A stretch of DNA of 5,769 nucleotides from Planctomycetota bacterium (GTDB lineage: Bacteria > Planctomycetota > Brocadiia > SM23-32). Below are positions 1 through 5,614 of the stretch, one piece after another. The notes beneath the pieces are model-generated. The model saw only the letters and a program-made list of their open reading frames with translations. It did no database searches and was not told where the DNA came from. Numbering within the stretch: the stretch's first letter is position 1; every line of letters begins with the position of its first letter. The translations under genes and the position numbers were made by a program. The DNA lies in assembly GCA_018334735.1 (NCBI GenBank), contig JAGXLK010000195.1, positions 1 to 5,769 on the forward strand, read 5' to 3'.

Positions 1-449
1 GGAAGAGAGCAAGTCGACTGGAGATTCAGCGTGCCACTTACGCCAGGTATGAGAGTCCCGGTTACCACTTCAAAATTGTGTTCAACTCTTACATAAATCC
101 GATCCCCTTGCTGGGCATCACTGAGGCCGCCGGCGCGCGCACTTCCGCCCGGAACGGTTTCTCCGGGGGGGTAGACGTGTACGACAACATTGCAAGTATT
201 GGTATCAATACCGGCCGCGTTTAAAAAATCGTTGACCGCAGCCTCGACGTCGCTTTCTGTGCTGTTCGGCATGGAACCCACTCGAGCCCCTTCCCGAGCC
301 GCATTTGTCAAAAGATGTAATCGGAAATAGACGATCCCAAGTTCTATTCCACCAAACAGCAGAAGCATAAAGATCGGCAAAACCAGTGCGAATTCAACAA
401 CAGCTTGACCTTGTCGTTTCGATCGCTTTACTGTTCCACAGCTTTTCAT
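1..449 (-). CDS. TadE-like pilus assembly protein, 3' end outside window
   Basis: About 149 residues are visible before the frame runs off the left edge with no stop. After a basic N-terminus (KRSKRQ, residues 8-13) comes the TadE/TadG-like signature: GQAVVEFALVLP (14-25), one hydrophobic segment (about 17-41) with a conserved-type Glu at 19, then NAAREGAR (49-56). The rest is a polar domain expected outside the membrane. Family members are minor pseudopilins of Tad/Flp pili: they cross the inner membrane once and are processed by a prepilin peptidase. The start is ATG at 449-447 on the minus strand, with an AGAGG Shine-Dalgarno (460-456) 6 nt upstream. Other tad genes may lie to the left, but none is visible. 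A run of seven C on the coding strand (plus positions 165-171) is read in frame. The family call is firm; which TadE/TadG paralogue it is cannot be told. Confidence 0.85.
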   Translation of the reverse strand, partial: MKSCGTVKRSKRQGQAVVEFALVLPIFMLLLFGGIELGIVYFRLHLLTNAAREGARVGSMPNSTESDVEAAVNDFLNAAGIDTNTCNVVVHVYPPGETVPGGSARAGGLSDAQQGDRIYVRVEHNFEVVTGTLIPGVSGTLNLQSTCSL

Positions 450-832
450 ACCCCACCTCTTTTCTCTTGCCTGAAGGATAAGATGCCTCGATGCAGCCCT
501 TTCTCATCTTTGAACTCAAAAGCGCTTCCACATAAGAGACATCCTCCAAAACACCAGGTCATCTAATCTATCGCAAGTCCTTATTCTAATATATTTAGAA
601 CCATCAGAATAAAATGTTAATCCTTATAGTCTTGCACATCCATGCACACTCTTTCCAAAATCCACTTGTAATATATCCCACGAACGGAGGTACTGCAACT
701 GTTTTTTGGCATAATTGAAGTTCAAAATCAATGAAATCTTGACATCAAAAGCACGGTTGCCCGGCATTATGCACTCTGCTAAAGTGAAGAAGTCAGGAAA
801 AACTAATTCTGCCCATTTGAGGAATTGACGCT
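450..832. other. Gene-free intergenic region between divergent genes
   Basis: This 383-bp stretch separates the TadE-like gene (-) from the MBL hydrolase gene (+) and must hold the promoters of both. Its middle (about 560-740) is AT-rich. It contains the palindrome at 584-600. It also holds a consensus TTGACA at 739-744 facing the MBL gene, but the nearest decent -10 (CATTAT, 765-770) is 20 bp away, which is too far for a confident call. No open frame with a Shine-Dalgarno was found, and I see no RNA gene or terminator-like hairpin with a T-run. Confidence 0.6.
584..600. repeat. 17-bp AT-rich palindrome, possible operator
   Basis: The arms TTCTAA (584-589) and TTAGAA (595-600) are perfect inverted repeats around a TATAT centre. 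On the minus strand the left arm overlaps TAGAAT (588-583), a 5/6 match to a -10 hexamer that could serve the TadE-like gene about 130 nt downstream. No good -35 lies 17 bp upstream of it. It could be a regulator binding site, but short AT-rich palindromes also arise by chance. Confidence 0.3.
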
Positions 833-1624
833 ATGCCCGAAGCCGATACGGTTAAATTTCTCGGCACAGCCGGAGCCCGTTTTGTAATGGCGAAACAAAT
901 TCGCTATTCAGCAGGTACGTTTCTCAGGCTCAGAGATACGTCAATTATGCTCGACCCAGGTCCCGGCACGCTGACTCGATGCGCAAAAGCGAAGCCAAAA
1001 GTCGATCCTGAGAGTCTGGATGCGATTATTGTTACCCACGCCCATATCGATCATTCGAACGATTTGAATGTGCTTATCGATGCCATGACCCGGGGCGGAT
1101 GGCAGAAACAGGGAAAGGTTTTTGCCCCGCAGAAGTGTCTGGAAGGCCCGGATCGTGTTCTGTTGAATTATGTCCGCGATTTTCCCAACAAGATAGTTTC
1201 TCTGGAACCGGAGACCGATTATGAAGTGGGCGATGTCCAATTTTCGACTTCCGTTCGACACCATCATTCCGTGGACACGTACGGAATAAAATTTCACAGG
1301 CAGGCTGGAGCACTCTCTTTTCTTGTTGATACTCAGTACTTCGATGGATTGGCAGAGGCCTATGAAGGAGCTGATATCCTTATCCTCAATGTTGTGCGGC
1401 GGGTGCCCCATTCAAGTGGCAATGTCTTGCATTTGACTCTTGAACAGGCAGAAAAGGTTATAGAGCACGTCCGGCCTCGGAAAGCAATTCTAACTCATTT
1501 TGGGATGACGATGGTGAAAGCAAAGCCCTGGGAGCTGGCCGATAAAATGGCCCAGAAAACGGGGATTGAAGTGAAAGCTGCCAGTGATGGTATGATGATG
1601 GAATTGGACGAAGAGCAAGATTGA
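833..1624 (+). CDS. MBL-fold metallo-hydrolase
   Basis: A 263-residue cytoplasmic-type protein with the metallo-beta-lactamase fold. It has the N-terminal strand FLGTAGAR (9-16), the metal-binding HxHxDH motif as THAHIDHSND (68-77), a histidine motif RHHHS (142-146), a bridging-type Asp in LVDTQ (164-168) and a late His in LTHFG (220-224). The stretch HLTLEQA (200-206) before that last motif recalls RNase Z/PhnP-type MBL proteins, so a phosphodiesterase activity is possible. The metal ligands look complete, so it should be an active hydrolase binding two metals; the substrate cannot be told. There is no signal peptide. The start at 833 has a GAGGA Shine-Dalgarno (819-823) 9 nt upstream. Its TGA lies inside a start-less open frame (1599-1769), which raises the possibility of a longer C-terminus. 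It precedes truA by 181 bp on the same strand; co-transcription is possible. Confidence 0.88.
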   Translation: MPEADTVKFLGTAGARFVMAKQIRYSAGTFLRLRDTSIMLDPGPGTLTRCAKAKPKVDPESLDAIIVTHAHIDHSNDLNVLIDAMTRGGWQKQGKVFAPQKCLEGPDRVLLNYVRDFPNKIVSLEPETDYEVGDVQFSTSVRHHHSVDTYGIKFHRQAGALSFLVDTQYFDGLAEAYEGADILILNVVRRVPHSSGNVLHLTLEQAEKVIEHVRPRKAILTHFGMTMVKAKPWELADKMAQKTGIEVKAASDGMMMELDEEQD

Positions 1625-1769
1625 CTGTGATAAGAAGGCGATTAAAGTTCTTAACGACTCCGCCTACGAAGGTTTTCTCAGCGGAGAATGGATCAACTGG
1701 GAACCCTACGAACAACACCTCCCACGTGAGATCGAGACTCTGAGAAAGTACGAAGCTGAAATCGTTTGA
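1599..1769 (+). other. Start-less open frame: possible shifted C-terminus or gene remnant
   Basis: This frame (+1 relative to the MBL gene) is open from just after a TGA at 1596-1598 to a TGA at 1767-1769, 56 codons. It contains no ATG, GTG or TTG. The peptide is protein-like: it includes KKAIKVLNDSAYEGFLSGEW and ends in EIETLRKYEAEIV, and its Asn, Asp and Tyr codons after 1622 mostly end in C (AAC, GAC, TAC). It could be (a) a C-terminal extension of the MBL protein separated by a frameshift, (b) the tail of a decayed gene, (c) a small gene with a rare start such as ATT at 1620, or (d) chance. I do not recognise a family. A short GC-rich inverted repeat (GGGG-CCG-CCCC, 1772-1782) follows its stop. 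Confidence 0.3.
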
Positions 1770-1805
1770 AAGGGGCCGCCCCGGGTTTCAGCTACCGGAG
1801 GAGAC

Positions 1806-2582
1806 ATGCGACGAATTGCAGTAAAACTCGAATACGACGGGACGAATTTTTGCGGTTGGCAACTCCAGGCGGATGTTCGAACAGTGCAGGGAGTGCTTGA
1901 AGAGGCAGCACGTAACGCCACAGGTGTTGAAGAACGGGTTTTAGTTGAGGGCGCTGGCCGAACAGACGCGGGAGTCCACGCGGCCGGGCAGGTCGCTCAC
2001 TTCGATACTGAGAGTGATCTGGACACAGCAGTGATGGGACGAGCCCTGGATAATTGGTTACCCCGCGATGTCGGTGTCTTAGCTTGCGCGCAGACTGACA
2101 AATCGTTTCACGCCCGCTTTTCCGCTTCCGGCAAACATTATTGTTACCGGATCATCCGGTCTCAACGCACACGACCGCTCTGGGAACGGTACTACCTTCG
2201 GGTATGGGAAAAACTCAAGGTAGAGCCGATGCGCGAATGCGCGGGATACGTTGTCGGAACACACGACTTCGCCAGTTTCACAAGCGCCGGGTCGGAAGTG
2301 GAAAACACGGTTCGAACGATGCACAGTTGTAAATGGCAGAAGGATGGAGAGAACCTGCTGTTCGACATTGTAGGGGAGGGATTTACCTACAATATGGTTC
2401 GTGCATTGGTGGGAACAATGCTGGAAGTGGGGCGCGAAAAATGGACATTCGAAGAATTCAAGGAAGTCCTTGAAGCGGGGGACCGCCGACAGGCTGGCCC
2501 CACAGCTCCCTCAAACGGTCTAATTTTGAGAGAAGTTCTCTATCCGGAAGATGTGGAACCGTTTACGGAGCACCCGAGCTGA
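1806..2582 (+). CDS. truA: tRNA pseudouridine(38-40) synthase TruA
   Basis: 258 residues, the normal length for TruA, which converts uridines 38-40 in the anticodon arm of many tRNAs to pseudouridine. Family motifs appear in order: the N-terminal strand with YDGTNFCGWQ (10-19), the active-site loop GAGRTDAGVHA (49-59) with catalytic Asp54, ARFSASGKHYCYRI (103-116) with the conserved Tyr112, GTHDFASF (151-158), GFTYNMVR (192-199) and a C-terminal AGPTAPSNGL. No essential motif is missing. The start has a strong GGAGGAG Shine-Dalgarno (1797-1803) close to the ATG. The last 43 bp, including the stop, overlap the 3' end of the convergent membrane-protein gene. There is no obvious promoter of its own, so it may be transcribed from upstream of the MBL gene. 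Confidence 0.97.
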   Translation: MRRIAVKLEYDGTNFCGWQLQADVRTVQGVLEEAARNATGVEERVLVEGAGRTDAGVHAAGQVAHFDTESDLDTAVMGRALDNWLPRDVGVLACAQTDKSFHARFSASGKHYCYRIIRSQRTRPLWERYYLRVWEKLKVEPMRECAGYVVGTHDFASFTSAGSEVENTVRTMHSCKWQKDGENLLFDIVGEGFTYNMVRALVGTMLEVGREKWTFEEFKEVLEAGDRRQAGPTAPSNGLILREVLYPEDVEPFTEHPS

Positions 2583-3061
2583 GCAGCGATGTGTTGACTG
2601 AGTTCTCTGGCCTCTTTGTAATTTTCAATTTGAAAGAGGGGAAGCTGTTCATCGGTAGTTTTCAAAGTAACGACAGGGAAACTATCCAGCTTGTTTTCCC
2701 GTCCCGAGGCATGGAACTGTACTTTCACCGTTACCAGTTCGTCTTTTGTCCACTGGCGCGTTCGGATAGGGATTCTCAGCAGCTTTTCCACGGAGATCAC
2801 GCGGTTCCTGTCAAAATCGAGCTGCGTTTCGGAATCGTACGTGTAGAGCACAAATCCTGCGAGAAGCAGGCCGAACGAGGGAAATGTAATGAAAGTGATG
2901 AGTGCGGGCAGGGTCTTAGGGCTGACGTCCGCGGTGACGGAGACGATTACACCGGCACCGGCGACGATTGCGATAAGCAGGGCAACGGGGCGAGAAAAAC
3001 TTGAGCGGCACTCCAGACGGTCCCGTTCCAGCGAAATCAGGTTATGATGCACCAAGCGCAT
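2540..3061 (-). CDS. Small membrane protein, two TM segments, unknown function
   Basis: 173 residues. After a charged N-terminus (1-24) come two hydrophobic segments, about 26-44 and 52-73, separated by a short polar turn (DVSPK). A soluble C-terminal domain of about 100 residues follows, rich in beta-type stretches (LDFDRNRVISVEKLL, residues 81-95) and ending in a helix with KEARELSQHIAAQLG. Two TM segments followed by such a domain resembles small PH-like/DUF membrane proteins, but I cannot name a family. The gene is supported by a sigma70-type promoter at 3120-3092, an AAGGG Shine-Dalgarno (3073-3069) 7 nt before the ATG, and sensible membrane topology. It is monocistronic as far as seen and converges on truA, with its last 14 codons including the stop antisense to the truA end. 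An open frame on the other strand (2591-3004) lacks protein character. Confidence 0.72.
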   Translation of the reverse strand: MRLVHHNLISLERDRLECRSSFSRPVALLIAIVAGAGVIVSVTADVSPKTLPALITFITFPSFGLLLAGFVLYTYDSETQLDFDRNRVISVEKLLRIPIRTRQWTKDELVTVKVQFHASGRENKLDSFPVVTLKTTDEQLPLFQIENYKEARELSQHIAAQLGCSVNGSTSSG

Positions 3062-3091
3062 TTCTTAGCCCTTATTTGACCCAAAAAGTGT

Positions 3092-3120
3092 ATCATACAT
3101 CAGCCTGTCCTGTATGCCAA
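3092..3120 (-). promoter_or_regulatory. Sigma70-type promoter for the membrane-protein gene
   Basis: Read on the minus strand: TTGGCA (-35, 3120-3115), 17 bp, TATGAT (-10, 3097-3092). Both hexamers are 5/6 matches to consensus and the spacing is optimal. Predicted transcription would begin near 3085, giving a leader of about 24 nt to the ATG at 3061, which includes the AAGGG ribosome binding site. Confidence 0.65.
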
Positions 3121-3147
3121 CTTAGCCGGTCTACTTATTCTCTGTGA

Positions 3148-3176
3148 TTGAAACATGGGCCGGGTTTAACTACACT
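3148..3176 (+). promoter_or_regulatory. Sigma70-type promoter for the nitroreductase operon
   Basis: TTGAAA (3148-3153, 5/6), 17 bp, TACACT (3171-3176, 4/6). Transcription would start near 3183, about 45 nt before the ATG at 3229. This argues against the upstream TTG start at 3148, which would lie within the -35 element itself. The promoter points away from the minus-strand promoter at 3092-3120, so the two form a divergent control region. Confidence 0.5.
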
Positions 3177-3228
3177 GGAAAATGCTTGCAAGCTGTTATT
3201 CGAAGGTGGATTCATTCGGGAGAGTGCG

Positions 3229-3735
3229 ATGGATTTTTTCGAGACGGTGAAGGAGAGGGCAAGCGTGCGCTCCTTCGAACCCTGCAATATTTCGGAGGAG
3301 GAACTTCTGCAGATCGTCGATGCTGGCCGCCGCGCCCCTTCTGGTTATAATCGCCAGCCATGTGAATATGTCCTGATTCAGGACGAAAATACTCTGGACA
3401 AATTGGATAAGATCCAGGGGTGCCTGGCGGAAGCGTCGGCGGCTATCGCCGTTGTGGTGGACGAGTCGGCGACCAAGTTCTGGAAAGAAGATGCGTCTGC
3501 AGCGATTGAAAATATGCTTCTTGCCGCTGTGTCTATTGGTTATTGTTCTTTGTGGATTGAAGGTTATGTGCTGAAGCATGAAGAGTTTGGGAAAAGTGTT
3601 CTCGGTGTGCCGGAAGATCGTCGATTACTGGCGATTTTGCCGATTGGAAAACCGGCCGGGCAACCTCAACAGGCGGAGAAAAAGGGTCTTGATGATATAC
3701 TGTACAGAGAAAGATATGGAGTGTCGCCGGAATAA
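3229..3735 (+). CDS. Nitroreductase family protein (FMN-dependent)
   Basis: 168 residues from ATG 3229, chosen because a GGGAGA Shine-Dalgarno (3218-3223) lies 5 nt upstream and the family's N-terminal helix begins at once (MDFFETVKERASVRSF). The frame extends to a TTG at 3148, but that codon has no ribosome site and overlaps a likely promoter. Motifs: RASVRSF (10-16) and APSGYNRQP (36-44), the usual FMN phosphate and ring contacts; a helix with SAAIENMLLAAVSIGYCSLWIEG (positions 90-112), typical of the dimer core; and ILPIGKPAG (136-144) near the C-terminus. Members are homodimeric cytoplasmic flavoproteins using NAD(P)H to reduce nitro, quinone or other acceptors. It is at the short end for the family, with no clear insertion between core helices, so the substrate is open. 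The downstream lipoprotein gene overlaps it or follows within 16 nt, suggesting one transcript. Confidence 0.88.
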   Translation: MDFFETVKERASVRSFEPCNISEEELLQIVDAGRRAPSGYNRQPCEYVLIQDENTLDKLDKIQGCLAEASAAIAVVVDESATKFWKEDASAAIENMLLAAVSIGYCSLWIEGYVLKHEEFGKSVLGVPEDRRLLAILPIGKPAGQPQQAEKKGLDDILYRERYGVSPE

Positions 3736-4726
3736 TTGTCAAGGAACTGACTTGGATTTGGACGGACGAGGACTGGTTTCTTGCAGTTTCCGTAGTTTGC
3801 GAATTCTTTTTTCGCTTGTGGTTCTGGCACTGTCTGTTTTTGGGATGGCAGGTTGCGAAAAAGAGACAGATACGGAGAAAAAAAGCGCGCAGGAAAAAGT
3901 AAGATTTTGGAAGCGTAAATACGATGATATCGTGCAGGAGAATGAGAAGGCCTACGACGATATAAAAAACTTGAAGACTCAAAATGCTGAGTTGAAAGAA
4001 CGCGTTGACGCGTTGGAAGAGAAGGTTCAGGAGCAGGCAGGGGCGGCTGAGATAAGGGAAGAGTTGAAAGCAACGAAGGAAAAAATTGGCGACAAAGACG
4101 AGCAAATAGGGCAGCTTCAGGATAAAGTGCTGGAGTTGCAGAAAGATCTTAAAGAGATGGAAGCGGAAGAAGCCGGATCGGCGAGCGCTGAGGCGCTGAA
4201 AAACCTTCAAACAAAAACTGCTGCCACAAGGAAAGATCTCGCGAAGGTAGGTGAGAAGCTCTTCAGGGAAGAGCGGAATGCAGAGGCGAGATCGGTTCTG
4301 GAATCTGCCGTCGCGCTCGGGTTGGAAGATCCAGAATCGCTTTTCCAGCTCGGCTATGTTTCTGCGGAAGAAGGAGACTACGAAGCGGCGACGAGATGGT
4401 ACATGAAAAGCGCTGCAAAGGCCAGAGAGAAGCCGGAAGAGTTTGCTGAATTGTTGCCGAAAGTGACGAATAATTGCGGCGTCGTTTTGGCGAAAAGCGG
4501 AAAGGTAGAAGAAGCGTTGAAATGGTACAAACGTTCCGTTGATTACAATGATAAATATGCGCCCGTCTGTTTCAATTTGGCCAGATCCTACCAAGAACAT
4601 CTGGACGAACCGCGGAAGGCGATCGAGTTTTATCGTCGGCATATAGCTCTCAGGGGTCGCCAGAGCATAGCTGCGGAAGAGGCCATCGCAAAGTTGCAGA
4701 AGAGTCTTGAATCGGAAGGAAATTAA
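3716..4726 (+). CDS. Lipoprotein with coiled coil and TPR-like repeats
   Basis: 336 residues from ATG 3716. The N-terminus carries an export signal: basic SFRSLR, a hydrophobic stretch (about 30-43) and a lipobox GMAGC with the lipidated Cys at 47, so the mature protein should be membrane-anchored at or beyond the inner membrane. Then comes a long charged coiled coil (about 59-150, heptad-like, Glu/Lys rich), a short linker, and a helical C-terminal half (about 160-330) with TPR-like units such as LFQLGYVSAEEGDYEAATRW (209-228), an alanine/glycine pattern GVVLAKSGKVEEALKWYKRS (255-274) and NLARSYQEHLDEPRKAIEFY (287-306). It is probably a scaffold or assembly factor for an envelope complex; the partner is unknown. 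ATG 3716 overlaps the nitroreductase by 20 bp and has only a weak GAG upstream; TTG 3752, with AAGGA (3741-3745) 6 nt before it, is an equally good start and gives a tighter signal peptide. Confidence 0.85.
   Translation: MECRRNNCQGTDLDLDGRGLVSCSFRSLRILFSLVVLALSVFGMAGCEKETDTEKKSAQEKVRFWKRKYDDIVQENEKAYDDIKNLKTQNAELKERVDALEEKVQEQAGAAEIREELKATKEKIGDKDEQIGQLQDKVLELQKDLKEMEAEEAGSASAEALKNLQTKTAATRKDLAKVGEKLFREERNAEARSVLESAVALGLEDPESLFQLGYVSAEEGDYEAATRWYMKSAAKAREKPEEFAELLPKVTNNCGVVLAKSGKVEEALKWYKRSVDYNDKYAPVCFNLARSYQEHLDEPRKAIEFYRRHIALRGRQSIAAEEAIAKLQKSLESEGN
3741..3745 (+). promoter_or_regulatory. Shine-Dalgarno supporting alternative TTG start of the lipoprotein
   Basis: AAGGA lies 6 nt before the in-frame TTG at 3752, directly after the nitroreductase stop (3733-3735). 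This is better than anything in front of ATG 3716. If used, the signal peptide shortens by 12 residues, the Cys becomes residue 35 and the genes no longer overlap. Confidence 0.4.
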
Positions 4727-4756
4727 TCGGGCAAGCAAAACTCGGACTCTTTACTC

Positions 4757-4769
4757 GGGGTGTTACCCC
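4757..4769. repeat. Small inverted repeat at the convergent gene junction
   Basis: GGGGT-GTT-ACCCC forms a 5-bp stem with a 3-nt loop and includes the hydrolase stop codon (4765-4763). It lies between the ends of the convergent lipoprotein and hydrolase genes, where a bidirectional terminator is expected. There is no adjacent T-run on either strand, so a terminator role is weak. Confidence 0.25.
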
Positions 4770-5614
4770 AGGATCTTGGCGAACCAATGAGCGGTATGAG
4801 TGAGGGCTTCTTTTTTCCAGGGCAGCGAGTAGAAATTGTGATTGGATCTTTTCACAACATGGAACTCGGCCGCCGGTTTTTTGTCGGCCAGGAATTCACC
4901 GAATAATTTACGTGCGTCTTTTGCCTCGGGGTCTGCCCCCCCGAAAAGAAACAACAATTTCCCGGGGTAATTTGCCAGAGCTTCAACGATTTTTTCCTCT
5001 TGCTGAAATTCCTGAGGATTCCGCTCATGTTGGTCACTGTCTTTGCGGTAATGCCCGAAAAGAACGTCGAAAATCATGCCGAAATTAATTCGGCCTTTGA
5101 CGAGTTTCGTCCACGTTTCTCGTCGCAATGCTTTCTTGACGTAGGTTTTTAAGAAGTGCCCCGTGCGTTTCACATCCTGGCGACGTTGTCTCTGGATTTG
5201 GAACGGGTATGTTGACCAGCAGGCCACGGCGGAAATCCGCCCGTCCATTGTGGCCGCGCTCAGGGCAACGTTACCGCCGGAACACATTCCAAGCAGGCCC
5301 AGGGGCAAGGGGTTATCGAGCGTTGTCTGCAGGTGGTTGATGGCGGCGCAAGTGTCCTGAAACATGCGGTCAACATCCGTTTCAAATGGGTTTCCTTGAC
5401 TTTCTCCTCTGCCGCTAAAATCAAAACGCAATGTGGCAATCCGGCGCAGATTGAGTGTGCGAGCAGTCTCAACAAGTATTCGGTGGGGACCCATACGGCA
5501 GCCGCTCCAGCCATGGAGCAAAACGACTCCGCCAAGGGGCTGTTTATCAGGCAAGCCCAGAATCCCATAGAGCCGTTCGGATTGGCTCAGGAAACTAACA
5601 GCTTTTTCGGGCAT
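4763..5614 (-). CDS. Alpha/beta hydrolase, exosortase-system-like
   Basis: 283 residues. The start at 5614 is chosen because GAGGA (5625-5621) lies 6 nt upstream; an in-frame ATG 12 codons earlier (5650) has no ribosome site. The fold shows VVLLHGWSG (30-38) with the oxyanion-loop HG, RFDFSGRGES (63-72), the nucleophile elbow GMCSGG (109-114) with Ser112, an acid in FLFGGADPEAK (222-232; Asp228 most likely) and a catalytic His in SNHNFYS (257-263, His259). A cap region lies between about 137 and 210. The CRMGPHR stretch (39-45), the RFDFSGRGES block and the ETWTKLVKG stretch (166-174) recall hydrolases found beside exosortase/polysaccharide loci, but simpler serine esterases also fit. No signal peptide, so cytoplasmic. 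It converges on the lipoprotein gene across a 36-bp gap, and the gene before it overlaps its first 28 bp. Confidence 0.88.
   Translation of the reverse strand: MPEKAVSFLSQSERLYGILGLPDKQPLGGVVLLHGWSGCRMGPHRILVETARTLNLRRIATLRFDFSGRGESQGNPFETDVDRMFQDTCAAINHLQTTLDNPLPLGLLGMCSGGNVALSAATMDGRISAVACWSTYPFQIQRQRRQDVKRTGHFLKTYVKKALRRETWTKLVKGRINFGMIFDVLFGHYRKDSDQHERNPQEFQQEEKIVEALANYPGKLLFLFGGADPEAKDARKLFGEFLADKKPAAEFHVVKRSNHNFYSLPWKKEALTHTAHWFAKILG

Noticed and set aside
165..171. Run of seven G (C on the coding strand) in the TadE-like gene as a phase-variation tract
   Set aside because: Seven bases is short for slippage, and the frame is intact on both sides; no evidence of switching.
614..718. Short plus-strand frame starting ATG at 614, 34 codons
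   Set aside because: No Shine-Dalgarno, AT-rich context and no recognisable protein character.
705..722. Sigma54-like TGGCAT followed by TTGAAG before the MBL gene
   Set aside because: The -12 element lacks the required GC at the correct distance from the GG.
1772..1798. GC-rich inverted repeats before truA as an intrinsic terminator
   Set aside because: Stems are only 4-5 bp and no T-run follows; the truA ribosome site comes directly after.
2591..3004. 137-codon plus-strand open frame opposite the membrane-protein gene
   Set aside because: Low-complexity Gly/Asp-rich end and no domain. The opposite strand has a promoter, a ribosome site and two clear hydrophobic segments.
3148..3228. N-terminal extension of the nitroreductase from TTG 3148
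   Set aside because: No Shine-Dalgarno before it, the start would lie in the -35 element of a likely promoter, and the family's N-terminus begins at ATG 3229.
3533..4738. 401-codon open frame on the minus strand, antisense to the nitroreductase end and the lipoprotein gene
   Set aside because: Its product is dominated by Phe, Leu and Arg, as expected from the reverse complement of Glu/Lys-rich coiled-coil codons. The plus-strand protein has a signal peptide, lipobox, heptads and TPR-like repeats, so the minus frame is a shadow.
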